NCBI RefSeq assembly: GCF_034424315.1
Contig: NZ_CP139972.1
Coordinates: 4,898,001-4,962,000 of the forward strand
Source of the DNA: Chitinophaga sancti
Lineage (GTDB): Bacteria > Bacteroidota > Bacteroidia > Chitinophagales > Chitinophagaceae
Direction of reading: 5' to 3'
Length of the DNA stretch: 64,000 nt
A program made the position numbers and the translations under genes. This document shows positions 16,823 to 25,522 of this stretch, piece after piece (within the stretch, counting starts at the first letter, position 1; every line of letters begins with the position of its first letter). The notes beneath the pieces were generated by a model that was given only the letters and a program-made list of their open reading frames with translations, was not told the DNA's origin and did no database searches.

Positions 16823-18877
16823 ATGGCAGATAATTTTAAGCCTTTTGTTTCACCAGAGGTGAAGATGAAGGAATTTACGGTCAAGTCCATTTTATTGGGC
16901 TGCATGTTTGGTATTATATTCGGTGCCGCAACGGTGTATCTTGCACTGAAAGCGGGTTTAACGGTGTCCGCGTCTATTCCGATTGCCGTTATTGCTATTA
17001 CGCTTGGCCGGAGATTCTTCAAAACCACCATCCTGGAAAACAATATTATCCAGACCACTGGTTCAGCAGGTGAGTCAATTGCTGCGGGTGTGGTATTTAC
17101 GTTACCAGGCTTTTTGTTCCTGTCTGATAAGAACAGCGATCAGTATTTTAATTACTTCACGATCCTCATCCTTGCCATCTTTGGGGGTATCCTGGGTACC
17201 CTGATGATGATTCCGCTACGCAGATCCCTGATTGTAAAAGAACATGATACCCTGCCTTACCCTGAAGGTACTGCCTGTGGTGATGTATTGATTGCAGGTG
17301 AGAAAGGTGGTGATTTTGCTAAAACAGCTTTCTATGGTCTGGGCTTTGCTGTAATATATGCACTGCTGCAAAAGGTTTTCCATGTTATCGCGGAAACGCC
17401 TACCTACATGACCAAACAGGTTAATAAATTCTTCCCTTCTGCTAAAATAAGTGCTGATATAACGCCTGAATACCTGGGTGTAGGGTATATCATTGGGCCC
17501 CGCATTGCCGGTGTACTGGTAGCGGGTGGTGTATTGTCCTGGCTAGTGCTGATTCCTTTGCTGGCAAGTTTGCTGCCTGGCGACCTGATTGCTACCCAGC
17601 TGGTAAAACTCGGTTACCTGGCGGATCTCGCTACTCCTGGAGGAAAAGGTAACTGGAATCCAGCTACCCATACTTTCACTGATTACTCTGCTGCAATCTA
17701 CTTTGCCTATGTACGCCAGATAGGAGCCGGAGCTGTAGCCGCCGGTGGTTTCATTACGCTGATCAAAACTATCCCTACTATCATATCTTCTTTCAAAGGT
17801 AGCCTTGGCTCCCTGAAGAAAGGTGAAGGTGGTGCAGCTGGTACTGCTGAAGTACCCCGTACTGAAAGAGACCTGAATGTGAAACTGGTATTATTTGGTA
17901 GCATTGCCCTGATCATCCTGATGGCATTCCTGCCTCAGCTGCCAGGTGATTCTGTTGGCAAAAAACTGCTGGTAGGCCTGCTGGTGGTTGTATTTGGTGC
18001 TTTCTTCGTAACTGTATCCAGCCGTATCGTTGGTTTGATCGGTTCTTCCAACAACCCTATTTCTGGTATGACCATCGCTACCCTGATGGGCACCTGCCTG
18101 GTGTTCATCGCTGTAGGCTGGAGTGGTAAAGTTTATGAGCCAATGGCACTGGTAGTAGGTGGTATGATCTGTATTGCTGCTGCAAATGCCGGTGGTACAT
18201 CGCAGGATCTGAAGTCTGGCTACATTGTGGGTGCCACTCCTATGTACCAGCAGTTATCACTCTTCATTGGTGCAATCGTATCTTCTATCGTGATTGGTCT
18301 GACAGTGAAATTCCTGGATAAGCCTACTGCTGCAATGATTGCGAATGGTGTTACTGACCACGCAATCGGTAGTACTTATTTCCCGGCTCCACAGGGTACA
18401 CTGATGGCGACCCTTGCAAAAGGTATCCTCTCTTATAACCTTGACTGGCAGTTTGTACTGGTAGGTGTATTCCTTTCTATTGTAATGGAGCTGTGTGGTA
18501 TTAAATCATTATCCTTTGCAGTAGGTGCTTACCTGCCATTGTCTACTACTTTACCAATTGCGATTGGTGGCGCTATTCGTGGTGTAGTAGATATGAAAAA
18601 CAAGAAGAAGAATATTAAATTATCTGCTGAAGAAGAAGAACTGGGCAAAGGTAATCTGTTTGCAACAGGGCTTGTAGCCGGTGGTGCGGTAGCTGGTGTG
18701 ATCATAGCGATCATGGCTGGTTTCAATGGCACGGCAGCGGCACTGGATGCGCTGAACATGGAGAAGGGGCTTTCTGGTCCATTGGGTGAAGAAGGTTATT
18801 ATATACTCGGTGTAGCAGGCTTTGCCGCGATGGGATATTATCTCTATCGCATTGCGACAAAAAGCAAAGAAGCCTAA
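16823..18877 (+). CDS. OPT-family oligopeptide transporter
   Basis: A 684-residue inner-membrane protein with about 14-16 hydrophobic segments, of the OPT (oligopeptide transporter) superfamily, which moves peptides or metal chelates. Supporting features are the conserved N-terminal LKAGLTVSASIPIAV, the LPYPEGTACGDVLIAGE loop after the first transmembrane block, NPISGMTIATLMG in the second half, and AANAGGTSQDLKSGYIVGATP, which is a strong family hallmark. Prokaryotic OPTs of about 600-690 residues are common in Bacteroidota. The substrate cannot be told; metal-siderophore-like compounds are an alternative to peptides. It is flanked by its own terminator. Confidence 0.93.
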   Translation: MADNFKPFVSPEVKMKEFTVKSILLGCMFGIIFGAATVYLALKAGLTVSASIPIAVIAITLGRRFFKTTILENNIIQTTGSAGESIAAGVVFTLPGFLFLSDKNSDQYFNYFTILILAIFGGILGTLMMIPLRRSLIVKEHDTLPYPEGTACGDVLIAGEKGGDFAKTAFYGLGFAVIYALLQKVFHVIAETPTYMTKQVNKFFPSAKISADITPEYLGVGYIIGPRIAGVLVAGGVLSWLVLIPLLASLLPGDLIATQLVKLGYLADLATPGGKGNWNPATHTFTDYSAAIYFAYVRQIGAGAVAAGGFITLIKTIPTIISSFKGSLGSLKKGEGGAAGTAEVPRTERDLNVKLVLFGSIALIILMAFLPQLPGDSVGKKLLVGLLVVVFGAFFVTVSSRIVGLIGSSNNPISGMTIATLMGTCLVFIAVGWSGKVYEPMALVVGGMICIAAANAGGTSQDLKSGYIVGATPMYQQLSLFIGAIVSSIVIGLTVKFLDKPTAAMIANGVTDHAIGSTYFPAPQGTLMATLAKGILSYNLDWQFVLVGVFLSIVMELCGIKSLSFAVGAYLPLSTTLPIAIGGAIRGVVDMKNKKKNIKLSAEEEELGKGNLFATGLVAGGAVAGVIIAIMAGFNGTAAALDALNMEKGLSGPLGEEGYYILGVAGFAAMGYYLYRIATKSKEA

Positions 18878-18896
18878 TATTTCCTTATAAAAAGGG

Positions 18897-18934
18897 AAAA
18901 AGCGTTTTTGACCGATGGTCAAAAACGCTTTTTT
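18897..18934 (+). terminator. Terminator after the OPT transporter gene
   Basis: AAAAAGCGTTTTTGACC pairs perfectly with GGTCAAAAACGCTTTTT around three bases, followed by further T's. Confidence 0.92.
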
Positions 18935-19005
18935 ATTTACTTTTAATTATCGATTGACAATTAACTCCTTACATTATTCGTTAGCTACATAAAACCCAAA
19001 ATCAC

Positions 19006-19509
19006 ATGCGCCCATTATTTGCTTTAGCCGGAATTTTGTTGCTGATAAGCGCCTGCAAGCACGATAACAACGAACCAATCAGAAAATATACTTCCTTTCA
19101 GGTAGATAGTCTGATTGTACTGGCTGAAAATCCCACTGCAGTGCTCTCTCCAGCGAACCTTACAGATAACGACGCTACTAATGATTACCCTGTTCTCAAC
19201 ATTCATGCTACAGGTAATCATGGTGAGATGGTGCAGTTCAAACTGATTTCTGAAACAGAAAATATTCGACCCGGCGATTATTCTTCTACAATTCAGGGCA
19301 ACGGTATCCGCCTTGGGTTTGCAGGCCTTTCTTACAATCTACAGGCGAATTATACGTATGGTACGCTGAACTTTCATATCACCAATGTTATGGATACCCT
19401 GATTGAAGGATCTTTTGATGGAGAGCTTGTAGATACTTCCGGCACCATTACTCCCAAACCAATGGTGAAGGGTTTTATCAGGGCGGTATTTGTCAGAGAC
19501 ACCCTCTAA
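19006..19509 (+). CDS. Small lipoprotein of unknown function
   Basis: A 167-residue protein with a lipoprotein signal peptide. The hydrophobic stretch ends in LLISAC, a good lipobox, so Cys-16 should be lipid-modified and the protein anchored in the envelope. The mature part looks beta-rich, with a KYTSFQVDS opening and repeated polar strands. No family is recognised. It is a single gene: its 3' end overlaps the convergent DUF1501 gene by four bases, so no terminator separates the two. Similar short lipoproteins are common and mostly unstudied in Chitinophagaceae. Confidence 0.75.
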   Translation: MRPLFALAGILLLISACKHDNNEPIRKYTSFQVDSLIVLAENPTAVLSPANLTDNDATNDYPVLNIHATGNHGEMVQFKLISETENIRPGDYSSTIQGNGIRLGFAGLSYNLQANYTYGTLNFHITNVMDTLIEGSFDGELVDTSGTITPKPMVKGFIRAVFVRDTL

Positions 19510-20708
19510 ATAAATGACAGATAATCGTAGTGTTGTTTTAAGATGGCCTTGTCATCTGCCCCCAACCATTTGTTGAGCAGTGTAGCATACACTCGCTTGA
19601 AATCTACTTTGTATTGCAGGTCTCCATCTTTCAGGTTCGTTAAATCAGGCCCCTCATTCAGTAAGCCTTGCTGCTTTAATCCACCTCCTATCAGGAACAT
19701 ATTATTGGCAGTACCATGATCTGTACCATTGCTGGCGTTTTGCGCTACCCTTCTGCCAAATTCCGAAAAGGTCATGACCACTACGTCCTGAAAGCGGTTA
19801 TTGTTTTTCAGATCACGGGTAAATACAGTTACCGCATCATCCAGTTGTTTGAACAGGTTCTGTTGCTGTGATTGCTGATTGACGTGGGTGTCAAAACTAC
19901 CATGAGATACATAGTATACCTTGGTACTGATGTCAGACATGATGAGCTTTGAAATTGTGCGCAGACTTTTTCCAAGATGTGTGGATGGATAGTCTTCTTT
20001 GGTATCGTATGTTTTAAATTGCTTTTGAATGTAGTTGGCAGATGATAAGGTAGAGCCCAGTGTTTTGTACAGGTAGTCTACATTGGATTCCTCATCCCGA
20101 TGGTTATGCATCAGATCTCTGTAAAGCGCTGCATTCATGCCGGCACTTAATCTACCAGGATCATTGAAAGCCAATCCTTTCTGGAATTCGCCTTTCATGG
20201 CCAGGCTTAAAGTATCATCTATTTCCAGTGCCTGTACGGGTTTATCACAATCTTTACACTGTGCATCCAGGTAGCGGCCTACCCAACCATTGCCCCAGTA
20301 ATCAGCAGCATTGCTGGCTGTTTGCCAGATGTCCATCGAGCGGAAATGTGAGCGATCAGGATTAGGATAGCCTACGTTTTGCAGGATGCCCATACCACCA
20401 TCATCATACAATGCTTTCATGCCGACCATGGCAGGGTGAAGACCCGTTTCATCTGTGAGCGACAAGGCCTTTTCTCTTTGTATACCTAAGCTGGGGCGGA
20501 GTTGATAATAGATATCGTTGCGATATGGGATGACGGTATTCAGACCATCATTACCACCTGACAACTGGATTATCACAAGTACCTTATTGCCAGGTGGCAC
20601 CATGGCAGCTGTTGAATGCTCCAATGCCTTCAGGAACTTTGGTACGAACATAGATGCCGAGGCCAGTGAACCCGCTTGTAAAAAACGACGTCTGTTCAGT
20701 ATTAGCAT
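19506..20708 (-). CDS. DUF1501 protein with Tat signal
   Basis: A 400-residue secreted protein of the DUF1501 family, which has an alkaline-phosphatase/sulfatase-like fold. The N-terminus NRRRFLQAGSLASASMF is a twin-arginine signal followed by a hydrophobic core, so the protein is exported folded. Family features are VLVIIQLSGGNDGLNTVIPY near residue 45, GSFDTHVNQQ, and VVVMTFSEFGRRVAQNAS with DHGTAN towards the end. The function of the family is not established. The gene follows the DUF1800 gene by ten bases; the two occur as a pair in many Bacteroidota and Planctomycetota, so they probably act together in the periplasm. Confidence 0.9.
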   Translation of the reverse strand: MLILNRRRFLQAGSLASASMFVPKFLKALEHSTAAMVPPGNKVLVIIQLSGGNDGLNTVIPYRNDIYYQLRPSLGIQREKALSLTDETGLHPAMVGMKALYDDGGMGILQNVGYPNPDRSHFRSMDIWQTASNAADYWGNGWVGRYLDAQCKDCDKPVQALEIDDTLSLAMKGEFQKGLAFNDPGRLSAGMNAALYRDLMHNHRDEESNVDYLYKTLGSTLSSANYIQKQFKTYDTKEDYPSTHLGKSLRTISKLIMSDISTKVYYVSHGSFDTHVNQQSQQQNLFKQLDDAVTVFTRDLKNNNRFQDVVVMTFSEFGRRVAQNASNGTDHGTANNMFLIGGGLKQQGLLNEGPDLTNLKDGDLQYKVDFKRVYATLLNKWLGADDKAILKQHYDYLSFI

Positions 20709-20718
20709 ACAATAAGTT

Positions 20719-22161
20719 TTAACACAATTGATATTCCGGTGTACTCATCACTGCGATGGTTACTGTTTTAATGAACTGTTCCCTGGATGTAATGTCAGCG
20801 TAGTTTTCCAGGATTTGCCTGCTTACGTTTTTACTGTTCTGCAAAAGCGTATCAGCAATTGTGGCAGCGAGATCATCGCGCGTAACATCTTTGTAATCCT
20901 GCAGATAATCATCCCAATGAATAAGCCCTTTTATCTTTTTTGCGTATTGCTTTTTTGCAGCTTCATTCACTTCCTGGGTAGTTTTATAACTCCCCATTCC
21001 CATTTCCGGTGTGATCTCTTTGGGCTGAATATTGAAATCCTTTTCATAGAGTATCATGGATGGTAACTGCATGCGGTACATGAGACTCGAGCTATCTATC
21101 CAGTTGCGGCCACCGGGCCACCCCGCTACGTTTGGCGGGTAGAATAATGTTTGCCCCAATACCTGTTGAAAGGAGATCATCACTTCTTCCCTGTCAAAAT
21201 CAACAGGGATAGTTCTGCGAAAACCTACCAGTAATTCAATAGGTGATTTGATATGTGTGCCGATAAGCTGACTATCGTAAAACCAGTCTGCCATGAAGAT
21301 GTTGCGCATCAGTTCTTTGATATCATAACCGGAACTGTAGAATTTATCAGCAAGTGTATTGATTTTCTCAGCATCGGATGTCTGCTCATCTACAAAGAAT
21401 TTATACACTTTGGCAGTGATGAAATGTGCGGTTGCTTTTTTTTCCAGTAGAATTTTCAACACATCATCACCATTGAAATTTCCTTGTTTACCCAACACGT
21501 TTTTTACACCCTCGTCATGTGTTTTTTCCCGGAACACAAAATTACCTTCTTCATCAAAAGCCCATCCTGTGAAGGCTCTGGCAGCTTCCTTTATATCCTG
21601 TTCTGTATAGTTACCACGACCCATGGTGAATAATTCCATCACTTCACGTGCGAAATTTTCATTGGGGTGTGCTTTCTTATTTTGTTGATTATTCAGGAAC
21701 TGCAACATGGCAGGCGTCTTGGAAACAGCGGTGAGCAGATCGCCAAAATTGCCCAGGGCATTGACCCTGATCACATCCAGTAATTGCTGGTTGAACAGCA
21801 CATTCTGTGTGCGGCAGGCAAAATGTCCGTGCCAGAAGAGGGCCATTTTTTCTCGCAGGGGATGTGTGCTGCGCACCATTTCATTCACCCATGATACGTT
21901 CAGGTCTTTGATGCCCTGCGTATTCATTTGCTGCACCATTTTGCGGGTATCTGCATCCAGGTCCTTTTTCTTTTTGTAGTCAGGAAGGTCGGACTGGTCA
22001 ATGATCCTGATGGGAGTCGTCTCATCTTTGGCTGGGCCGATGAGGATCTTGCTGACAATTTGTTTACGGCGCTTATGGGTCCAATCGGCTATTACGGGAT
22101 AGCGTTCTCCAAAGCCAGCCCTCCATGCAAGGTGCTGCATCTGTAATTTTTCAGGAACCAT
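20719..22161 (-). CDS. DUF1800 protein, partner of the DUF1501 gene
   Basis: A 480-residue protein of the DUF1800 family. Family features are MQHLAWRAGFG at the N-terminus, MALFWHGHFACRTQNV around residues 105-120, NENFAREVMELFTMGRGNYTEQDI and AARAFTGWAF in the middle, and FYPPNVAGWPGGRNWIDSS near 345-365. No signal peptide is evident at the chosen ATG. The gene sits 15 bases behind moeA and ten bases ahead of the DUF1501 gene on the same strand. The biochemical role is unknown; the fixed pairing with DUF1501 suggests a joint envelope function. Confidence 0.9.
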   Translation of the reverse strand: MVPEKLQMQHLAWRAGFGERYPVIADWTHKRRKQIVSKILIGPAKDETTPIRIIDQSDLPDYKKKKDLDADTRKMVQQMNTQGIKDLNVSWVNEMVRSTHPLREKMALFWHGHFACRTQNVLFNQQLLDVIRVNALGNFGDLLTAVSKTPAMLQFLNNQQNKKAHPNENFAREVMELFTMGRGNYTEQDIKEAARAFTGWAFDEEGNFVFREKTHDEGVKNVLGKQGNFNGDDVLKILLEKKATAHFITAKVYKFFVDEQTSDAEKINTLADKFYSSGYDIKELMRNIFMADWFYDSQLIGTHIKSPIELLVGFRRTIPVDFDREEVMISFQQVLGQTLFYPPNVAGWPGGRNWIDSSSLMYRMQLPSMILYEKDFNIQPKEITPEMGMGSYKTTQEVNEAAKKQYAKKIKGLIHWDDYLQDYKDVTRDDLAATIADTLLQNSKNVSRQILENYADITSREQFIKTVTIAVMSTPEYQLC

Positions 22162-22176
22162 AGTTTTATTTTTAGA

Positions 22177-23388
22177 TCAGGATCTGAATCTCCACACAGG
22201 ATAACTACTACCTTTCTCAAAAATCTCTTTTTCTGATGGCAATTCCACGAATCCATCTGCCTGCAATAAAGCTGCCAGATCTCCGGAACCGTGGTAGGGT
22301 GGTGGCAAAGCGATGAGCTGGCCGCTGGCTACAGGGTGCAAACGCACTGGCATGAAATAGGTTAATGGCGGTTTGAAATGTACATCTGTTCCCAGAACAG
22401 CATATGGCTCAGGTGCTGCTGTAATTTGTAAGGAGGCTTTGAGCCAGGGTATTACGTAACGATAACAACACATGAACCCGGATACCGGGTTACCTGGTAA
22501 AGCAAATATGACCGGACCATTTTCAAAATACCCAAACAGGAAAGGTTTACCCGGGCGCTGTTGTACTTTATGAAATACCTGCTGCATACCCATCTCTTCC
22601 AATACCTGTGGCAGGTAATCGTATTTACCTGCCGAAACGGCTCCTGTGCAAATTAATACGTCGTGATCTGATAACGATCTTAATAATTGTTGTATTGCTG
22701 TTAAATCATCATTGACATGGTAATACGAAGCATGAATGCCCAGTTCAGTCTGCAATGCAGCAGCAAGTGTATAAGAGTTGGAAGTACGTACCTGGTGAAT
22801 ATCCGGTGTTTCTGATACAGGTACCAGTTCATCGCCGGTAGTGATGATGGCCACTTTGGGGAGGCGGCTTACGCTAACCATTGTTTTGCCTACAGCAGCC
22901 AGTACCCCTGTTTCCGCAGCAGAAATACGTGTACCTGCAGCGATCAATACCTGACCAGCAGCAGCATCGGTGCCCTGGCGGTGAATGTGTTGCCCCTGTG
23001 CTACCCCAGCTTTGATAGTAAAGCGACGGAAGCCATCATGCTCCGAGACTTCAAGATGTTCATATTGAATAACGGTATCTGTCAGTTCCGGCAAAATCGC
23101 GCCGGTCATCACTTCCAGACAATCGGCCATGCTTCCGAGTTGCTTACGCGGCATACCTGCGGCTTGCATGTCTTCTACACCAAATACAGTCTGACCTTTG
23201 GCGTAGGCCTCAAAATTAATGGCAATCCCATCCATCGCAACGCGATCATAGGGAGGAAAGTCACGATCGGATAATACGGGTTCGCGCAGGACCCTTCCGG
23301 TAGCGGAAGTAAATGGCACCTGCTCCATCCCGAAGTCTCTGGCTATCCCCATGACGGCAGCATAGGCAGCTATGACATCCATTAGCAT
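22177..23388 (-). CDS. moeA: Molybdopterin molybdenumtransferase MoeA
   Basis: A 403-residue enzyme that inserts molybdate into adenylylated molybdopterin in the last step of molybdenum cofactor synthesis. It shows the usual order: an N-terminal domain with SATGRVLREPVLSDRDFPPYDRVAMDG-like sequence (the DFPPYDRVAMDGIA motif at about residues 42-55), a MoaB/Mog-like domain with ITTGDELVP and ICTGAVSAGKYD, then FALPGNPVSGFMCCYRYVIP, and a C-terminal beta domain. The start may be the ATG at 23388 or the one six bases downstream. It diverges from moaC across 34 bases, so the promoters must overlap. Confidence 0.95.
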   Translation of the reverse strand: MLMDVIAAYAAVMGIARDFGMEQVPFTSATGRVLREPVLSDRDFPPYDRVAMDGIAINFEAYAKGQTVFGVEDMQAAGMPRKQLGSMADCLEVMTGAILPELTDTVIQYEHLEVSEHDGFRRFTIKAGVAQGQHIHRQGTDAAAGQVLIAAGTRISAAETGVLAAVGKTMVSVSRLPKVAIITTGDELVPVSETPDIHQVRTSNSYTLAAALQTELGIHASYYHVNDDLTAIQQLLRSLSDHDVLICTGAVSAGKYDYLPQVLEEMGMQQVFHKVQQRPGKPFLFGYFENGPVIFALPGNPVSGFMCCYRYVIPWLKASLQITAAPEPYAVLGTDVHFKPPLTYFMPVRLHPVASGQLIALPPPYHGSGDLAALLQADGFVELPSEKEIFEKGSSYPVWRFRS

Positions 23389-23422
23389 ATGTTAACAGCT
23401 TTCTTTGTAAATTTATTCTATT

Positions 23423-23905
23423 ATGAGCAATGATTCAAGTAAACAAGGTTTTTCCCACCTAAATACAGCTGATCAACCAACGATGGTAGATGTAAGCGGC
23501 AAAATGGTGACGGAAAGAATTGCGGTGGCAGAAAGCAGGGTCTATTTGCCTGAGGTAATCCGGCAACAATTCAGTGGTTCGGATATTCAAACGGCAAAAG
23601 GAGCAGTGTTTCAGACAGCGATCCTGGCAGGTATTATGGCTGCAAAAAAAACGCCAGATCTTATTCCGCTTTGTCATACCTTATTATTGGAAGGTTGTAA
23701 AGTAGATATTCAACTGGAGGGGGAAGAAGCAGTAGTAAGGTGTACGATCAAGACTACCGGCAGAACGGGAGTAGAGATGGAAGCATTGACAGGTGCCAGC
23801 ATTGCAGCTTTGACCATTTATGATATGTGCAAGGCTTTTTCTCATGATATGGAGATCAGGCAAACTAAATTAATCAGTAAAACAGGCGGTAAACGGGATT
23901 TCTGA
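23423..23905 (+). CDS. moaC: Cyclic pyranopterin monophosphate synthase MoaC
   Basis: A 160-residue enzyme that, with MoaA, turns GTP into cyclic pyranopterin monophosphate, the first stage of cofactor synthesis. Conserved segments are [18 protein letters not shown] near the N-terminus, [18 protein letters not shown] and the active-site region [27 protein letters not shown]. The length matches the family. A TTTCTTTG box at 23400-23407, one base from the -7 consensus, lies 15 bases before the ATG. The stop overlaps the mobA start by one base (TGATG). Confidence 0.96.
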   Translation: MSNDSSKQGFSHLNTADQPTMVDVSGKMVTERIAVAESRVYLPEVIRQQFSGSDIQTAKGAVFQTAILAGIMAAKKTPDLIPLCHTLLLEGCKVDIQLEGEEAVVRCTIKTTGRTGVEMEALTGASIAALTIYDMCKAFSHDMEIRQTKLISKTGGKRDF

Positions 23906-24483
23906 TGTCAGCTTTGTATGGATTGATATTATGTGGCGGGCGAAGCCTGCGCATGCAGCAGGACAAGAGTCAGCTGGATTATCACGGGTTGCCTCAATGG
24001 CAATACCTGGCGCAGTTACTGGCACCACTCACAGAGAAAGTATACCTCTCCTGCCGGGAAGACCAGGAATTGGAGACAGCGTTAGAAGTAATTATTGATA
24101 GTGTGGGGGATGCAGGTCCTGCAACAGGGATATTGAGTGCGTATAAAGCATTCCCGGAGAGAGCATGGTTAGTGCTGGCCTGCGATCTGCCTTTGATCAG
24201 TGCACAAAGTCTTGAGTTATTAATTGCTTCACGGGATAGGGCCAGAGAAGCCACAGCTTTTATCAGTTCATTTAAACAATCACCTGAACCATTGATGACA
24301 ATATGGGAACCAGCGGGATTGAAAAGATTGGATCTTGAAAGAGGATGCCCCCGCAAAACATTGCTGAAAGCGGATATCGCATTAATAGAAAATCCGTTTG
24401 CAATAGAACAGTTTAATGCCAATACTCCTGCGGAAAGAGAAGAAGCGATCAAAACGATTATGGATGCGCAGCTACCCAGATAG
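23905..24483 (+). CDS. mobA: Molybdenum cofactor guanylyltransferase MobA-like
   Basis: A 192-residue nucleotidyltransferase that attaches GMP to molybdopterin (or a related NTP-transferase acting on molybdopterin). The nucleotide-binding motif LxGGxSxRMGxDK appears as LCGGRSLRMQQDKSQL, with the usual Gly after RM replaced by Gln. DAGPATGILSAY and VLACDLPLIS follow in the order expected. It overlaps moaC by one base on the 5' side. At the 3' end it overlaps the convergent moaE gene by 26 bases, so the transcripts must interfere or be read at different times. MobA is preferred over other IspD-like transferases because of context. Confidence 0.88.
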   Translation: MSALYGLILCGGRSLRMQQDKSQLDYHGLPQWQYLAQLLAPLTEKVYLSCREDQELETALEVIIDSVGDAGPATGILSAYKAFPERAWLVLACDLPLISAQSLELLIASRDRAREATAFISSFKQSPEPLMTIWEPAGLKRLDLERGCPRKTLLKADIALIENPFAIEQFNANTPAEREEAIKTIMDAQLPR

Positions 24484-24889
24484 CACCATCTTCGAAGAAT
24501 TCTTTTTTCCAGATAGGCACTGTTTGTTTTAATGTATCGATAGCGTATTCACAGGCTTCAAAAGCCACGCCTCTGTGGGGTGCGGCGGCAGCAATGACAA
24601 CCACTGTTTCGCCAGGCAATTTTTCTCCGGTGATGTGTAGAATAGCGATTCGTTTGATACCTAATGCTGAAATGGTATGACGGGCTATTTTCTCCATTTC
24701 GGCAATCGCCATTGGTTCATAGCATTCGAAAAATAACCTGACTACTTTTTTCCCCTGTGTTTCATTGCGCACATTACCCACAAAGAGTACTACACCACCA
24801 CAATCCGGTGATTCCACAAAGTCCAGTGCCTGTTGCACATTGATATCAGCTGCGATCTTTACCAGGAAGTTCATATTTACATTTTTCAT
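24458..24889 (-). CDS. moaE: Molybdopterin synthase large subunit MoaE
   Basis: A 143-residue catalytic subunit of molybdopterin synthase, which transfers sulfur from MoaD thiocarboxylate to precursor Z. Visible features are CGGVVLFVGNVRNETQGKKV, the FECYEPMAIAEMEKIA segment, AAAPHRGVAFEACEYAIDTLK, and the C-terminal PIWKKEFFEDGAIWV motif containing the lysines used in catalysis. It is translated from an ATG that overlaps the moaD stop by four bases. The 3' end overlaps mobA on the other strand. Confidence 0.95.
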   Translation of the reverse strand: MKNVNMNFLVKIAADINVQQALDFVESPDCGGVVLFVGNVRNETQGKKVVRLFFECYEPMAIAEMEKIARHTISALGIKRIAILHITGEKLPGETVVVIAAAAPHRGVAFEACEYAIDTLKQTVPIWKKEFFEDGAIWVAAHP

Positions 24890-25116
24890 CCGCCACTTAC
24901 GGGAGGTATTACAGCAATCTCATCACCGGGCAGTAATGCTTGCTCATCATTTGCATACACTTTATTCACCGCTATCATCAGCGAGCGTAGTTCCCGCAAG
25001 GCGGGGTATTGTTCATACAGCCATTCTTTCAGTGCTGCTACATCAGCAACCGCAGTAGTGGTGATAGTTGCCGCTCCGGCAATATCTTTTGCAATACCAA
25101 ATAATAACACACGCAT
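24886..25116 (-). CDS. moaD: Molybdopterin synthase sulfur carrier MoaD
   Basis: A 76-residue ubiquitin-like sulfur carrier. The C-terminus IPPVSGG ends in Gly-Gly, which is adenylylated by MoeB and then thiocarboxylated. A longer frame starts at 25158, but the ATG at 25116 (MRVLLFGIAK) gives the usual family length and begins at the first beta strand. LPGDEIAVIPP is the typical late motif. It overlaps moaE by four bases; the ThiF/MoeB-rhodanese gene about 2.7 kb away is its likely activating enzyme. Confidence 0.92.
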   Translation of the reverse strand: MRVLLFGIAKDIAGAATITTTAVADVAALKEWLYEQYPALRELRSLMIAVNKVYANDEQALLPGDEIAVIPPVSGG

Positions 25117-25156
25117 AGTTGTAGATAAAGCTACGATAATGTAGTAATTTACATAC

Positions 25157-25519
25157 ATGAAAATAAGAATTCGCGGGAACAGTATCCGCTACAGGTTGGA
25201 TAAAACTGATATTGCCAGCTTGCAGGAACAGCAGCAGGTAGAAGAAATTACGAGGATTGGCGCCGGCACCCTGCATTTTTCTATACACGCAAAGGCAGGG
25301 GAACCTTCCATTGTAATGAATGCGAATAAAGTACAATTATTTTTGCCTGCGGATCAGGTTTCTACATGGACCAGCACTGAACAGGTAGGCTTTAAGCATG
25401 AGCTGCCCAATGCCGATGGCTCTGTATTACACCTGCTGATAGAAAAAGATTTTAAATGTCTGACCGAAAGAGATGAGGACGAAAGCCAGGCTTTCAATAA
25501 TCCTGCGCAGAGTTGCTAA
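25157..25519 (+). CDS. Unassigned 120-residue protein of the molybdenum cofactor cluster
   Basis: A 120-residue acidic protein without signal peptide or membrane segment. I do not recognise a named function. It begins MKIRIRGNSIRYRLDKTDI and looks beta-rich in the middle, with a charged end containing ERDEDES and a terminal Cys. The stop codon is three bases before the moaA start, so the two are clearly co-transcribed. It diverges from moaD over 40 bases. The tight link to moaA suggests a part in cofactor synthesis, insertion or sensing, perhaps binding the cofactor or an intermediate; that is inference only. Confidence 0.8.
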   Translation: MKIRIRGNSIRYRLDKTDIASLQEQQQVEEITRIGAGTLHFSIHAKAGEPSIVMNANKVQLFLPADQVSTWTSTEQVGFKHELPNADGSVLHLLIEKDFKCLTERDEDESQAFNNPAQSC

Positions 25520-25522
25520 TAT

